64,000 bases of DNA from Chryseobacterium rhizoplanae. GTDB lineage: Bacteria > Bacteroidota > Bacteroidia > Flavobacteriales > Weeksellaceae. The stretch covers positions 496,001-560,000 of the forward strand of contig NZ_FXTC01000002.1 of the NCBI RefSeq assembly GCF_900182655.1, given 5' to 3'. Position numbers and translations under genes: made by a program. The notes under the pieces are model-generated. The model did not search any database and had not been told where the DNA came from. It was given only the letters and a program-made list of their open reading frames with translations. Positions within the stretch are counted from its first letter, which is position 1; every line of letters starts with the position of its first letter. Below are positions 16,832 through 26,280 of the stretch, piece by piece.

Positions 16832-18139
16832 ATGAAAATGAAATCTAACCACTTCAAAATCAACAGAAAATTTTACTTTACCTTTCTTTTATCTATTTTC
16901 TGTTTATTTCTTTTAACGTCTTGTTCTCAGGATGATCCCGCCGATCAGCCCGTTGAAAAACCTGCAGAGTCTGCTCAAATGAAGACTTTGGGAAGTCTGA
17001 CTTTACAGAAGAATGTTATTATTCTGAATGATGAATCGGTCAATGCAATTTCTACCCATAATGACGGAGAAATCACATTTAGCCGTATGACCCCGCAAAC
17101 AGACAGTATTTCGGTAGGAACCGTTCTTGTAGGGACTAAAATAGAAGGCGATCAGGTGAACACCATTCTTTCAAAAGTGAGTGCTGTTTCAAAATTGAAT
17201 AACCAATTTAAAGTGCAAACTTCCAGTGCAAAACTTGAAGAATTTATCTATAGCGGAACACTGAGCGGAGTGTATGATCCATCTGGTAAAGCTCCCGTTA
17301 ATATTGATGGAAGAATGGTTAATTACATCCCTGTAGAAGGTATGGTCTCTGAGCAAATCAACCAAAAAATACTTTCTATTGAAGCAAAAAACATTCAAAA
17401 CCAGAAAATAATTGCTTTCAACCGTTTTGATTTTAATAAAACCTTTTCATTTCCATTATCTTCAGCAGGCACATCCACTGTAAATGTAAAAGGAGGATTT
17501 ACACCAAAAATTGATTATAATATCACATTCTCATGGGGACACTTATCCAACTTCTATGTTAATCTCATTATGGATGACATCAAGCTTCAGAGCACTGCAA
17601 GTATTGTTGGAAGCTTAGGATATACAGCAAGCACAACAGATTATCTGAATATTCCTATTGTTCCTATCGTTTTAGGACCTACAGGACTGATCTTAAGCCC
17701 TACTCTTTCTGCTGGTCCTTTTCTTGGAATACAGGCTACAGGAAAAGTACAGGCACAACTTCTGGATCTTGAAGGAAATGCTAACTTCCTTGTAAGCAAA
17801 AATCCGGCGATTAATATTAATCTTCAAAAAAAATCAGAACCTGCTATAACTGGCGCAGAAGGAAACTTATCTGCTGAAGCAGGCCTAGAAGCAAAAGGAG
17901 CGGTAGGGCTGATGTTTATTTCTATTCCTATTGCCAATTCCGGATTAAGAGGAAGAGCTTCTGCCCTTTCGTCCTTAGGATTGACATTTATTCCTGAAAG
18001 GAAAGGTGTTATTTCTGTAAAAGGTAAAATCCAGGCTGATATGTTTTATGGTTTTGGGATAGCTCCTCTCAGATATGAAGGTACCATTCCTCTTTTCAAA
18101 AAAGAATATATGCTGTATCAAAAGAATTTCAGCTTCTAA
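16832..18139 (+). CDS. Lipoprotein of unknown function
   Basis: 435 residues. The signal peptide ends in a lipobox (LLLTSC, Cys about residue 31) followed by SQDDPADQP, which should sort it to an outer membrane. The rest is rich in Ser, Gly and beta-type segments with long hydrophobic stretches (IPIVPIVLGPTGLILSP, AGPFLGIQATG), suggesting a large beta-sheet domain. I do not recognise the family. It is monocistronic, with terminators on both sides. Confidence 0.75.
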   Translation: MKMKSNHFKINRKFYFTFLLSIFCLFLLTSCSQDDPADQPVEKPAESAQMKTLGSLTLQKNVIILNDESVNAISTHNDGEITFSRMTPQTDSISVGTVLVGTKIEGDQVNTILSKVSAVSKLNNQFKVQTSSAKLEEFIYSGTLSGVYDPSGKAPVNIDGRMVNYIPVEGMVSEQINQKILSIEAKNIQNQKIIAFNRFDFNKTFSFPLSSAGTSTVNVKGGFTPKIDYNITFSWGHLSNFYVNLIMDDIKLQSTASIVGSLGYTASTTDYLNIPIVPIVLGPTGLILSPTLSAGPFLGIQATGKVQAQLLDLEGNANFLVSKNPAININLQKKSEPAITGAEGNLSAEAGLEAKGAVGLMFISIPIANSGLRGRASALSSLGLTFIPERKGVISVKGKIQADMFYGFGIAPLRYEGTIPLFKKEYMLYQKNFSF

Positions 18140-18162
18140 AAACAGAATATTTACATTATAAG

Positions 18163-18190
18163 GAAGCCATTTCAAGAATGGCTTCTTTTT
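18163..18190 (+). terminator. Rho-independent terminator
   Basis: GAAGCCATT and AATGGCTTC form a 9-bp stem with a 5-base loop and T5. Confidence 0.9.
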
Positions 18191-18293
18191 GTTCAGAAGC
18201 TACATGTAATTCATTTACAATCCATTAAGACAATTTTACTATATTTACAGGGATATACAAATTAAACGATAACATTTAATACCAAATTGAACC

Positions 18294-18536
18294 ATGAAAA
18301 AAATCAAAAAACTTTTGAGAAAAGACTTGTCTACAATTCTGGGCAGCGGAATAGACGGCTGTCATATGGGAGGCAACTCTTATAATTGTCAGGACGACTG
18401 CCAGTGTGCTTGGGGATATGCATGCGAAATGTATGAAGACGGAAATCCCGGACAATGTATCGCTGTAGGTGGCGGCGGAAATCCCGGCGGCGGTGGATGT
18501 AATCCTCCTTCCATTTGTGAAGAGCAGCCTTATTAA
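18294..18536 (+). CDS. Cys-rich GG-leader-like secreted peptide
   Basis: 80 residues. A short basic leader (KKIKKLLRKDLSTILGSG) resembles double-glycine bacteriocin leaders, with GSG in place of GG. The putative core has eight cysteines (Cys23, 32, 36, 38, 44, 55, 69, 75) and a glycine-rich stretch near residues 59-68. The even cysteine count suggests a disulfide-bonded product after export. A terminator follows. No maturase is near; the exporter at 4105 could serve in trans. Alternatively it is a non-processed small protein. Confidence 0.65.
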   Translation: MKKIKKLLRKDLSTILGSGIDGCHMGGNSYNCQDDCQCAWGYACEMYEDGNPGQCIAVGGGGNPGGGGCNPPSICEEQPY

Positions 18537-18543
18537 TAAACAG

Positions 18544-18574
18544 AAACCGGGAGTAGTAATATTTCCGGTTTTTT
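18544..18574 (+). terminator. Rho-independent terminator after the Cys-rich peptide
   Basis: AAACCGG and CCGGTTT form a 7-bp stem with a 14-base loop followed by T residues. Confidence 0.7.
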
Positions 18575-18686
18575 ATTTTCATCCGGAAACGGGTCTTGGT
18601 CCAAGCATCTCTGCCATTCATCAAATAAAATTTCATACTGCGCTTCATCATTGTTGTTTTGCATCAGATTTTTAACACAATTAATT

Positions 18687-19283
18687 ATGAAGCAGCAATT
18701 TTTGGCTCTGAGCTCCCTGTTATTATGCATCTTTTGCACTGTAGAAACCAAAGCACAGCAGACACCGGCTTTTCACATCGGGGTCAAGGGAGGAACAAAT
18801 TTTACAAAAACGTCAACGGCATCTTCTTCCTTGGAAGGGAAATACGGGCTAGGCTATCAGGCAGGAGTAATGACAAGAGTAGATCTCGGAAAGCTATATG
18901 TACAGGGAGAAGCTCTGTTCAACAAAAGAAAGACATCATACACCTCCCAAGACGGAAGCTCTTCAAAACTTTCCTGGAACGCTATTGACATTCCTGTAGT
19001 AGTAGGATATAAATTCATTAAAACCGATGATTTTAATGTAAGAGCATTTGCCGGAGGTGTTTATAGCTATGCCTTTAATAATAATTTATCTTCTTCCAAG
19101 GCTTTGCAGGAAGGTTTTAAAAAGTTCGACAAATCCAATATTGGAATTACTGGAGGTATTGGGGTAGATTATAAAAACTTCACGGTAGATCTTAGGTATG
19201 AAACAGGTCTTTCCAGCATCAGTAAAGAGTTTAAGTCCAAACCCCACAGTTTTTCCCTCGGAATAGGTTATTTCCTGTTCTAA
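18687..19283 (+). CDS. Outer-membrane beta-barrel (PorT/porin-like) protein
   Basis: 198 residues when started at the ATG that opens a Sec signal peptide (MKQQFLALSSLLLCIFC...KAQ); an upstream in-frame ATG would add a non-signal extension, so it was not used. Repeated amphipathic strands (FHIGVKGGTNF, KLYVQGEALFNK, VDLRYETGL, FSLGIGYFLF) and the C-terminal Phe fit a small outer-membrane barrel of the beta-barrel 2 type. Function unknown. Confidence 0.8.
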   Translation: MKQQFLALSSLLLCIFCTVETKAQQTPAFHIGVKGGTNFTKTSTASSSLEGKYGLGYQAGVMTRVDLGKLYVQGEALFNKRKTSYTSQDGSSSKLSWNAIDIPVVVGYKFIKTDDFNVRAFAGGVYSYAFNNNLSSSKALQEGFKKFDKSNIGITGGIGVDYKNFTVDLRYETGLSSISKEFKSKPHSFSLGIGYFLF

Positions 19284-19306
19284 AAAACTTAAATTATCTT
19301 TACCCA

Positions 19307-19342
19307 TTAGAAACTGTTTTCCCTGCAGTTTCTAATTTTTTT
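19307..19342 (+). terminator. Rho-independent terminator
   Basis: TTAGAAACTG and CAGTTTCTAA form a 10-bp stem with a 9-base loop and T7. Confidence 0.85.
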
Positions 19343-19362
19343 ATCAAATTATTTCCAGTTCC

Positions 19363-20424
19363 ATGACAAAATCTTTTGTTTTTAAAGAATACATATTTAC
19401 TTTTATTTTCTGGCTTGTATTGGCTATTGTATTGTGGTTTAATTTCCAGAGTGCCACAGAAAGTTATCTTGCGATGATTCAGGCTGCGATTATTGCAGCA
19501 TTCTCGTTTACATTTACTCATTTTTTAACCAATAAGCTTCTTCCGAAAGCTCTTCGGGAAAAGAAAATGAAACGGTTTCTGATACAGTTGATAATCGTTA
19601 TTTTCTTGCTTAGTCTGGTTTTTTCTGTCATATTCACCTATCTTGAGGTGGAGCCCAAAGAACAGCTTCCGGAAAACTTCAGAGATCAGTTGCCTTTTTT
19701 GTGGAAGGGCTTTTATATGTCTCTGCCTGCCTCATTTCTGATTAATGGAGCAGCATGTGGGGTAAAATTTTATAATGAACACGGAAGAATAGAGCGTGAT
19801 CACATTCTTCTTCAGCAGGCACATCTGGAAAACCAGCTTAAACTTTTGCAGGATCAGATTAATCCGCATTTGGTATTCAATATCCTGAACCATATCCATA
19901 TTCTGATGAAAACGGATACCCAGCTTGCAGATTTTTTACTGATGAAATTTTCGGATATTCTGAGGTATCAGCTGTATCATTGCAATCAGCCTCTGGTTCA
20001 TTTAGATAAAGAGATTGAGTATCTTCAGAATCTCGTTGAGGTAGAAAAACTGAGATGGGGAAATGAACTGGATGTAAAGGCTTCATGGGAAATGGATAAC
20101 AGGAAAGCTTTTATTGCTCCTTTGCTTCTGGTTCCTTTTATCGAAAACGCCTTTAAGTATGTCTGCAGGCTTCCCGGCCATAAAGGATATGTGAAAATCT
20201 CCTGTAAAGAAAAAGACAACAATCTCTATTTCTATGTTGAAAATTCCTATTCTGATATGGCAACCTATAAAAAGAAAGACGGAGCAGGCGGAATTGGCCT
20301 TCAAAATGTAAAAAAACGTTTAAAGCTGCAATATCCTGACTCCCACGATCTGAAAATTGAAACGGATCATCATATCTTTAAAATAACTTTACGACTAACA
20401 CTATCTGACCATTATGAGCTCTAA
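19363..20424 (+). CDS. LytS-type sensor histidine kinase
   Basis: 353 residues. Four hydrophobic segments (about 8-27, 37-57, 70-93, 115-133) anchor it in the inner membrane, followed by a coiled region and the His_kinase domain with phospho-acceptor His169 in QINPHLVFN. The ATP-binding part carries VPFIENAFKYV and GGIGLQNVKKRL. It belongs to the family that pairs with LytTR regulators, and one is encoded next, overlapping by 11 bases. The signal is unknown. Confidence 0.9.
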   Translation: MTKSFVFKEYIFTFIFWLVLAIVLWFNFQSATESYLAMIQAAIIAAFSFTFTHFLTNKLLPKALREKKMKRFLIQLIIVIFLLSLVFSVIFTYLEVEPKEQLPENFRDQLPFLWKGFYMSLPASFLINGAACGVKFYNEHGRIERDHILLQQAHLENQLKLLQDQINPHLVFNILNHIHILMKTDTQLADFLLMKFSDILRYQLYHCNQPLVHLDKEIEYLQNLVEVEKLRWGNELDVKASWEMDNRKAFIAPLLLVPFIENAFKYVCRLPGHKGYVKISCKEKDNNLYFYVENSYSDMATYKKKDGAGGIGLQNVKKRLKLQYPDSHDLKIETDHHIFKITLRLTLSDHYEL

Positions 20425-21148
20425 TATCCCCAAAATGAAATGTCTGATTATAGATGATGAACCTCTTGCAAGATTCCATCTTAAAGAACTGGCTGGTCAA
20501 ATTGATTTTTTATCGGTTGAGGGAACCTGTGCCACCGCACTGGAAGCAGATGCCAAAGTAAAGGAAAGCGAAATCGATCTTCTTTTCCTGGATATCAATA
20601 TGCCTTATCTTACCGGTCTGGAATTTCTGGAACAGCTGGAAAATCCACCGTTATGCATCCTTACCACAGCCTATTCTGAATATGCTTTGGAAGGATTCCG
20701 TCTGCAGGTAGTGGATTATCTTTTAAAACCCATTGCTTTTAACCGTTTTTATCAGGCGGTAAACAAGGCTCAGCAAAAATTTATCATCAGTGAAAAATTA
20801 AAAAAGAATAGTCCTCTGGATGATCCGTTTCTGTATGTAAGGCAATCTGACTCCTTTATTAAGGTTTCCTGGGTAGATATTCTGTACATTGAAAGTATGC
20901 AGAATTACACCAAACTTCATTTTAAAGACAAGTCACTGGTTATTCATCAGACGATGAAAGCGATTGAAGAATCTCTTCCTTCAGATCATTTTTTCAGGAT
21001 TCACAAATCTTACCTCATCAATATCACCCATATCGATATGATCTCCGGAGGACGGCTTTTCATTAATAAAATTGAGCTTCCTATTTCCCGTACCCGAAAA
21101 GAAGAATTGCTTAATCAGGTCGTTTATAAGAAACTGATCAGCAAGTAA
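20414..21148 (+). CDS. LytTR-family response regulator
   Basis: 244 residues. The receiver domain has the acidic pair in LIIDDEP and phospho-acceptor Asp60 in LLFLDINMP. A LytTR DNA-binding domain follows (about 140-240; VSWVDILYIESMQNYTKLHF, FFRIHKSYLINI, LPISRTRKEELL). It works with the upstream kinase. A second start at Met8 is possible and would shorten the overlap. Confidence 0.92.
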   Translation: MSSNIPKMKCLIIDDEPLARFHLKELAGQIDFLSVEGTCATALEADAKVKESEIDLLFLDINMPYLTGLEFLEQLENPPLCILTTAYSEYALEGFRLQVVDYLLKPIAFNRFYQAVNKAQQKFIISEKLKKNSPLDDPFLYVRQSDSFIKVSWVDILYIESMQNYTKLHFKDKSLVIHQTMKAIEESLPSDHFFRIHKSYLINITHIDMISGGRLFINKIELPISRTRKEELLNQVVYKKLISK

Positions 21149-21165
21149 ATAAATAACTTATCGTA

Positions 21166-21204
21166 AAAAAGGAAGGCGTATAAAAATTATACGCCTTCCT
21201 TTTT
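21166..21204. terminator. Bidirectional terminator
   Basis: An 18-bp perfect stem (core GGAAGGCGTATAA with TTATACGCCTTCC) and a 3-base loop, flanked by A5 and T5, lies between convergent genes. Confidence 0.95.
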
Positions 21205-21209
21205 AGTAT

Positions 21210-22118
21210 TTATGGCAGATTCCAGCGCAGTGATACCGCAGCGTAGAATGTACTTGCAAATCTTGGATCCGCTATTTTTTTGTCTCTGAAAATGCTGCTG
21301 ATTTTCCTGTCATTTTCGCTGAAACTTCTCAATATTGCCGTTCCTCCTGTGACACGTAACGTAAGTTTATCATTAATTTTCAATTCCGGTCTGAGTCCTG
21401 CGGTGATCTGCTGATAACCCAGCAGCATAGATTTTCCGCCTACATTTCTCTCTGCCGTCATCCCGTTAAGGTCTACAACAGCTTTTAAAGCAAATTTGTC
21501 TGAAAACAGATACCCGGCTTCCATGCCTTGCGGGAAATTGATGTTGAATTTAATTTTTCCGTTGGTTTTCCAGTCAAAATAAATCCATGGTAAAATCATA
21601 GGAACTCCAAAAGCCGTGGTAAGCACCGGCCCTCCTCCCAATGAAAGATTAGGATTAAAATGCCTGATAAACAAAATTCCTCCCTGCCCCAGCAAATCAT
21701 CAAAATTGACTCTTTCAAGGTCTGTATACACTCCCACGGATGCATTCAGCATCATACTCCACTTTTTGCCTAAAGGTCTCATATGCTGTATTCCCACCTG
21801 CGCATTCAGCATCTCATCCGGAAATAACTGGGTTTCGTAATTCTTGTGGGTCATCTTTGCATAAGATCCGCTCAGCAGCATAGACCAGGACCTTACTTTC
21901 CCATCAGTATCTTTTTTTACGGATAACGGAATACTCAGGTTAAGATCTATTCGTTTAAAATCACTTTTAGAATTCGTCTTTGTGCTGTCTTCAGGACGGA
22001 TATAATTGGAGCCCGGAATATATTCTGTTTTCAGTTCTGCAGAGATTCCGGATTGTGCATTTACCCAATATCCTAATGGCAATAAACAACATAAAACCGT
22101 CGAAAGGGTTCTTTTCAT
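21210..22118 (-). CDS. DUF6268-type outer-membrane beta-barrel protein
   Basis: 302 residues with a signal peptide ending WVNAQ. The mature part is a series of beta strands (ISAELKTEYIPGSNYI, FKRIDLNLSIPLSV, AAVSLRWNLP), consistent with a small outer-membrane barrel. It matches the DUF6268 pattern common in Flavobacteriia. Function unknown. Confidence 0.75.
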   Translation of the reverse strand: MKRTLSTVLCCLLPLGYWVNAQSGISAELKTEYIPGSNYIRPEDSTKTNSKSDFKRIDLNLSIPLSVKKDTDGKVRSWSMLLSGSYAKMTHKNYETQLFPDEMLNAQVGIQHMRPLGKKWSMMLNASVGVYTDLERVNFDDLLGQGGILFIRHFNPNLSLGGGPVLTTAFGVPMILPWIYFDWKTNGKIKFNINFPQGMEAGYLFSDKFALKAVVDLNGMTAERNVGGKSMLLGYQQITAGLRPELKINDKLTLRVTGGTAILRSFSENDRKISSIFRDKKIADPRFASTFYAAVSLRWNLP

Positions 22119-22203
22119 ATTTTAAATTTTATGCAAAGAGAACCCTTTGGTTATTTTTCACAAAAATTACTTGATTAAGTGTCCGGATCGTATGACAACA
22201 GGA

Positions 22204-23439
22204 TCAAATAAGAGGATGAGTTTCCTGACTAGAACCGGCAGGTAAGCTTTCCCTTTTTTGAGTTTTAAAAATACGACACCCGAACCACACCGCAATTAAT
22301 GCCATTGCGGAACGTGTTACCACCATCGGGATGATAGAGTCTGCTTCTAAAAATCCTAGTAATGCCGACATTAAGAATGTAACCATCAACTGCATGAATC
22401 CAAGTAAAGCCGCTGCTGTTCCTCTTCCTTCTTTAAACGGAGAAAGTGCATGGGCGGATGTAATTGGAAATAAAATACCAATAGCCAGCAATGACAGATA
22501 CAGCATTGCAATCTCCAGAACTATAGAAACGTTTTCAGCAGCAATCAGAATATGAAGGGAACATACCACGAATAATACAATAGTAGCTGTAAATAACAGT
22601 GCTGAATTGCTTATTCTTTTGATCAGTTTAGGGGTGATATAGGCAGCCGTTATCAAGGCCAGGGAATTAAAAGCAAAAATAAAACTGAATGTACTGCTCG
22701 AAAACCCATGGATTTCCATGAATAAAAACGGTGCATTCGAGATGTAGATAATAAGGGATGCAAACGCAATACTTCCTACCATGGTACTGTTGATAAAATC
22801 TTTGTTGGAAATGATCATTTTCAGCTGATCTTTTAATCCTTTTTCATTTATCAGTTCTTCGTCAGGAAGATTGATTCTGCTATTGGTTTCCGGCACATAT
22901 TTGTATACCATGAAAAACGTGATGAGTCCCATAATGCATAAAAAGGCAAAAGAACTGTTCCAGCCCCAGAATTTAAGGAAAACACTTCCCAGTAACGGAG
23001 CCACAATGGGAGCGATACCACTGATCTGAGACTGCTGGGAAAAGATGGTTACCGATTTCTGTTTATCATAAAGATCAATAATGATCGCTCTGCCAATTAC
23101 AATGCCTGCACTTCCTCCAAATGCCTGCAGAAAACGCATTGCCCATAAAACATAAATATCAGAAGTAAAATAGATGGCCGTAGCACCTATAATAAAAAGT
23201 AAAAGCCCGCAATACAGCATAGGTTTTCTTCCTTTTTTGTCTGATAAAGGTCCCCATAATAATTGCCCGAAAGCAAATCCGGCAAAGAACACCGAAATGG
23301 ATATCTGGATATGGCCGATATCGGTATTAAAGATTTTAGCCATACTTGGGAAAGCGGGAAGATAAAGATCTATACTTAGCGACTCCAGGGTGTTGAGCAG
23401 TGCCAAAATAAACACTACAATATTCAAATTCTTCTTCAT
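22204..23439 (-). CDS. Bcr/CflA-family MFS multidrug efflux transporter
   Basis: 411 residues and about 12 transmembrane helices. The first helix carries SIDLYLPAFPSM, and the loop between helices 2 and 3 has GPLSDKKGRKP, both typical of Bcr/CflA drug:H+ antiporters. MRFLQAFGGSAGIVIGRAII in helix 4 is also diagnostic. An AraC regulator gene lies upstream on the same strand and probably controls it. The substrate is unknown. Confidence 0.9.
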   Translation of the reverse strand: MKKNLNIVVFILALLNTLESLSIDLYLPAFPSMAKIFNTDIGHIQISISVFFAGFAFGQLLWGPLSDKKGRKPMLYCGLLLFIIGATAIYFTSDIYVLWAMRFLQAFGGSAGIVIGRAIIIDLYDKQKSVTIFSQQSQISGIAPIVAPLLGSVFLKFWGWNSSFAFLCIMGLITFFMVYKYVPETNSRINLPDEELINEKGLKDQLKMIISNKDFINSTMVGSIAFASLIIYISNAPFLFMEIHGFSSSTFSFIFAFNSLALITAAYITPKLIKRISNSALLFTATIVLFVVCSLHILIAAENVSIVLEIAMLYLSLLAIGILFPITSAHALSPFKEGRGTAAALLGFMQLMVTFLMSALLGFLEADSIIPMVVTRSAMALIAVWFGCRIFKTQKRESLPAGSSQETHPLI

Positions 23440-23605
23440 AAATAATATAAACCTTCACAGGCGGTTTTTCAGCTGCAAAGTTGCTTTAAAAAGCGTCATA
23501 TTTCAATAAAAGAACTGAAGGAAGTATAGGACAAACTGAGGATTTAAATCAAAAAATAAATGAAAATTATTAATTTAAGCCAATCATTATAGTAAATATT
23601 GAAGA

Positions 23606-24427
23606 TTATCTTTTTTCATTATTCTTAAAGCTGTCAGGATTTTGGTTAGTATGTTTCTTGAAAAACCTTGAAAAATATGAAGCATCATTAAAACCGAGCT
23701 TAAAAGCAATTTCCTTCACCGTAAGAGCTCCAAAGCTAAGTTCTCTTTTGGCTTCCAGGATAAGACGCTGGGAAATCATTTTTTTGACTGTTGTTCCTCT
23801 CAAACGGCGCACAATATCATTAAGATGGTGTGTACTTATCTTTAATTGACCAGCGTAGAAACCTGTTTCTCTGTGCACTATATAATGTTTCTCAATAAGC
23901 CCTACCAGTTCCTGAATGCGTTGACGGTCATTCAATAAAGATTCCTGAGGATGAATTTGTTCTCCGATGATGATACAGAATGCTTTCAGATATGCCTTTA
24001 AGAGTTCCGTCCTTGATGAAGCTTTATATTCCTGCTCTATCAGAGATATAAGTGTACTGCAGGTCTTTTCATTTTCCGGATTTAAAAAAAAGGGAAGCTC
24101 ACCTCCTGTAAGTACAGATTCTATATCGCAGGCCTCGTTGAAAATCTCCCTGCTTATGGCCATTGCATATCCCTCTTCTCCTTCCAGCTTCATATTGAAT
24201 GCCTGTCCCGGTGCAATGATACAGATCTGATTGTTCTCAAGTTGATAGCTTTCAAAATCCAGTTCTAAACGGCTGTTTTCATACACGCTCCTGAACCAGA
24301 TGATTTCAAAAAAATTATGCCGGTGAACATCATGAAAATTCTCCGGGCCTGCAGCACTCAAAGTGCTCATCTGAAATTCTTCAGAAGTGAGATGGTGAAC
24401 CGGGATTTCTTTTTCTGGTGTAAACAT
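23606..24427 (-). CDS. AraC-family transcriptional regulator
   Basis: 273 residues. An N-terminal cupin-type sensing domain (HRHNFFEIIWF near residue 35) is followed by two helix-turn-helix motifs, the second reading TVKEIAFKLGFNDASYFSRFFKK. The gene is 166 bases upstream of the efflux pump and co-oriented, so the pump is its likely target. The ligand is unknown. Confidence 0.9.
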   Translation of the reverse strand: MFTPEKEIPVHHLTSEEFQMSTLSAAGPENFHDVHRHNFFEIIWFRSVYENSRLELDFESYQLENNQICIIAPGQAFNMKLEGEEGYAMAISREIFNEACDIESVLTGGELPFFLNPENEKTCSTLISLIEQEYKASSRTELLKAYLKAFCIIIGEQIHPQESLLNDRQRIQELVGLIEKHYIVHRETGFYAGQLKISTHHLNDIVRRLRGTTVKKMISQRLILEAKRELSFGALTVKEIAFKLGFNDASYFSRFFKKHTNQNPDSFKNNEKR

Positions 24428-24458
24428 TACTTTATTGCAAAATAATCAGTGATAAACA

Positions 24459-24489
24459 AAAACCACAGCAAAAAAAGTGCTGCGGTTTT
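24459..24489 (-). terminator. Terminator after thiL
   Basis: On the minus strand AAAACCGCAGCA pairs with TGCTGTGGTTTT with one mismatch, followed by T residues. It isolates thiL from the AraC gene. Confidence 0.75.
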
Positions 24490-24525
24490 CTTACAATATT
24501 TAAAATTAAATATAATTTTTCAGTT

Positions 24526-25578
24526 TTATTTATTTAAAAAGGCATCCCAACCTTGAGCAGTCAATGCTACCAACTGGTTAGATCCTCTTGCTACCATAAA
24601 GTTTCCATCTTCTTTTTCTACAGCATGGCCTATAATGGTAAAATCCGGGTGATTTTTAATTTTATCAAAATCATTTGGCGAGATCGTGAACAAAAGTTCA
24701 TAATCTTCACCACCGCTTAAAGCAGTCATTACCGGATTCAAATTCATTTCATCCGCGGTAGAAATTGTAAGATTATCCAATGGTACTTTTTCTTCATACA
24801 ATCTGAATCCTACTTTTGACTGATCTGAAAGGTGAAGGATTTCTGAAGCCAGGCCATCTGAAATATCAATCATAGAAGTTGGTTTTATATCCAGTTCTTC
24901 CAGAATCGCTTTCACGTCTGTTCTTGCTTCAGGCTTCAATTGTCTTTCCAGGATATAGTCGTAGCCTTCCATTTCCGGCTGCATGTTCGGATCTGCAAGA
25001 TATACAGCATGTTCTCTTTCCAGAATCTGTAATCCCATGTAAGCACCGCCCAAATCTCCGGTTACCACAAGAAGATCATTAGGTTTTGCTCCGCTTCTTT
25101 TTACGATATTTTCTTCATTTTCAATTCCTACAGCGGTAATGCTCATTACCAGCCCTGAATTGGAACTTGTAGTATCTCCTCCAATCAGATCAACTTTGTA
25201 TCTTCCGCAAGCGGCCTGAATTCCGGAATAGATTTCTTCTAAAGCTTCTACCGGAAAACGGTTAGAAACGGCAAGGGATACCAATATCTGTGTAGGAGTT
25301 GCATTCATTGCTGCAATATCACTAAGGTTTACTACCACCGCTTTATATCCTAAGTGCTTCAATGGTACATACCCAAGATTGAAGTGTACTCCTTCCGCCA
25401 GCACATCTGTGGTAAGAACTACTTTTTTGTTGCCAGGATTGATAACTGCTGCGTCGTCTCCTACTCCAAGCTCCGAAGATTCATTGGAAAGCGGAAAATA
25501 TTCTGTCAAATGTTTAATAAGACCGAATTCTCCTAGTTTTGAAATGGGCGTCAGCTCCTGTGATTTATCTTCAAACAT
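24526..25578 (-). CDS. thiL: Thiamine-phosphate kinase
   Basis: 350 residues of the AIR-synthase-like fold. ELGVGDDAAVI and TTDVLAEGVHFNL are the N-terminal nucleotide and substrate motifs, followed by VVNLSDIAAMNATP and the GGDTT and DISDGL segments. It phosphorylates thiamine monophosphate to the diphosphate cofactor. It appears monocistronic, with a terminator after it. Confidence 0.95.
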   Translation of the reverse strand: MFEDKSQELTPISKLGEFGLIKHLTEYFPLSNESSELGVGDDAAVINPGNKKVVLTTDVLAEGVHFNLGYVPLKHLGYKAVVVNLSDIAAMNATPTQILVSLAVSNRFPVEALEEIYSGIQAACGRYKVDLIGGDTTSSNSGLVMSITAVGIENEENIVKRSGAKPNDLLVVTGDLGGAYMGLQILEREHAVYLADPNMQPEMEGYDYILERQLKPEARTDVKAILEELDIKPTSMIDISDGLASEILHLSDQSKVGFRLYEEKVPLDNLTISTADEMNLNPVMTALSGGEDYELLFTISPNDFDKIKNHPDFTIIGHAVEKEDGNFMVARGSNQLVALTAQGWDAFLNK

Positions 25579-25671
25579 AATTTCTGTTTATAAGTGATCG
25601 TTGATAAAAATGATAATTGATCCAATAAGAATGTAATTCAACAACATCATTGATCAATCATTATTTATCAT

Positions 25672-26166
25672 TTATATATTAATTTCTGCCGGGTCGATAT
25701 TGTGTGGGTGGAAAGGAAATTTTTTGAAATCTTCTTTCGATAATACAACAGTTTCCGGGCTTTTATACTTATTCATTGCTTCCACTACATCATCCGGTGG
25801 AGTAGTCATTTTTCTAAGCATCATATCAATCCATACTCCCGTAGCTTCTGCAGTGGCACAGTGCATTCCATCCGGTGTATAGAATTTGTGTACGAAGCGG
25901 TAGATAGAAGAATCTTCAGCACATCCGTCTATTTCCACACTTACAATTACAATCTGATCGGCATAGATCTCTTTGAAGAAAGAATATCTTTCGTGCAGGA
26001 TTACAGGACCAATTCCCCATCTGCTTAGCTGGGTTACTCCCATTTTTTCTTTAGTCATAAAAGCCATTCTGGCTTGCGCACAATATTGTACATATGATGA
26101 ATTGGCTAAGTGCTTATTAGCATCAAGATCGCTCCATCGCACTTCAAATTTATGGTAGAAAATCAT
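25672..26166 (-). CDS. Acyl-CoA thioesterase (4HBT hot-dog fold)
   Basis: 164 residues when started at 26166. The first segment, RWSDLDANKHLANSSYVQY, is the 4-hydroxybenzoyl-CoA-thioesterase signature with the catalytic Asp. An upstream in-frame ATG at 26217 was rejected because a TATTTTTG promoter box lies between it and the hot-dog domain. It probably hydrolyses acyl-CoA thioesters; the substrate is unknown. Confidence 0.85.
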   Translation of the reverse strand: MIFYHKFEVRWSDLDANKHLANSSYVQYCAQARMAFMTKEKMGVTQLSRWGIGPVILHERYSFFKEIYADQIVIVSVEIDGCAEDSSIYRFVHKFYTPDGMHCATAEATGVWIDMMLRKMTTPPDDVVEAMNKYKSPETVVLSKEDFKKFPFHPHNIDPAEINI

Positions 26167-26204
26167 TTGAAAATCGTTTTTGGGTATTATAAAATAATAA
26201 TCTT

Positions 26205-26212
26205 CAAAAATA
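26205..26212 (-). promoter_or_regulatory. -7 box of the thioesterase gene
   Basis: TATTTTTG on the minus strand puts transcription start near 26198, downstream of the alternative ATG at 26217, so it decides the start at 26166. Confidence 0.55.
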
Positions 26213-26239
26213 CTCAAATAAGATGGTTTATAAAAATTG

Positions 26240-26247
26240 TACTTTTG
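26240..26247 (+). promoter_or_regulatory. -7 box of the HI0933-type flavoprotein gene
   Basis: TACTTTTG fits TAnnTTTG, 34 bases before the start at 26281. It is divergent from the thioesterase box. Confidence 0.55.
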
Positions 26248-26280
26248 AAAAAATAATCTTCCGCATAGGATTACATATAC

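Noticed and set aside
25600-25671. Inverted ATGATAATTGATC-type sequence after the thioesterase gene
   Set aside because: The pairing is loose and AT-rich, with no clear loop or T run.
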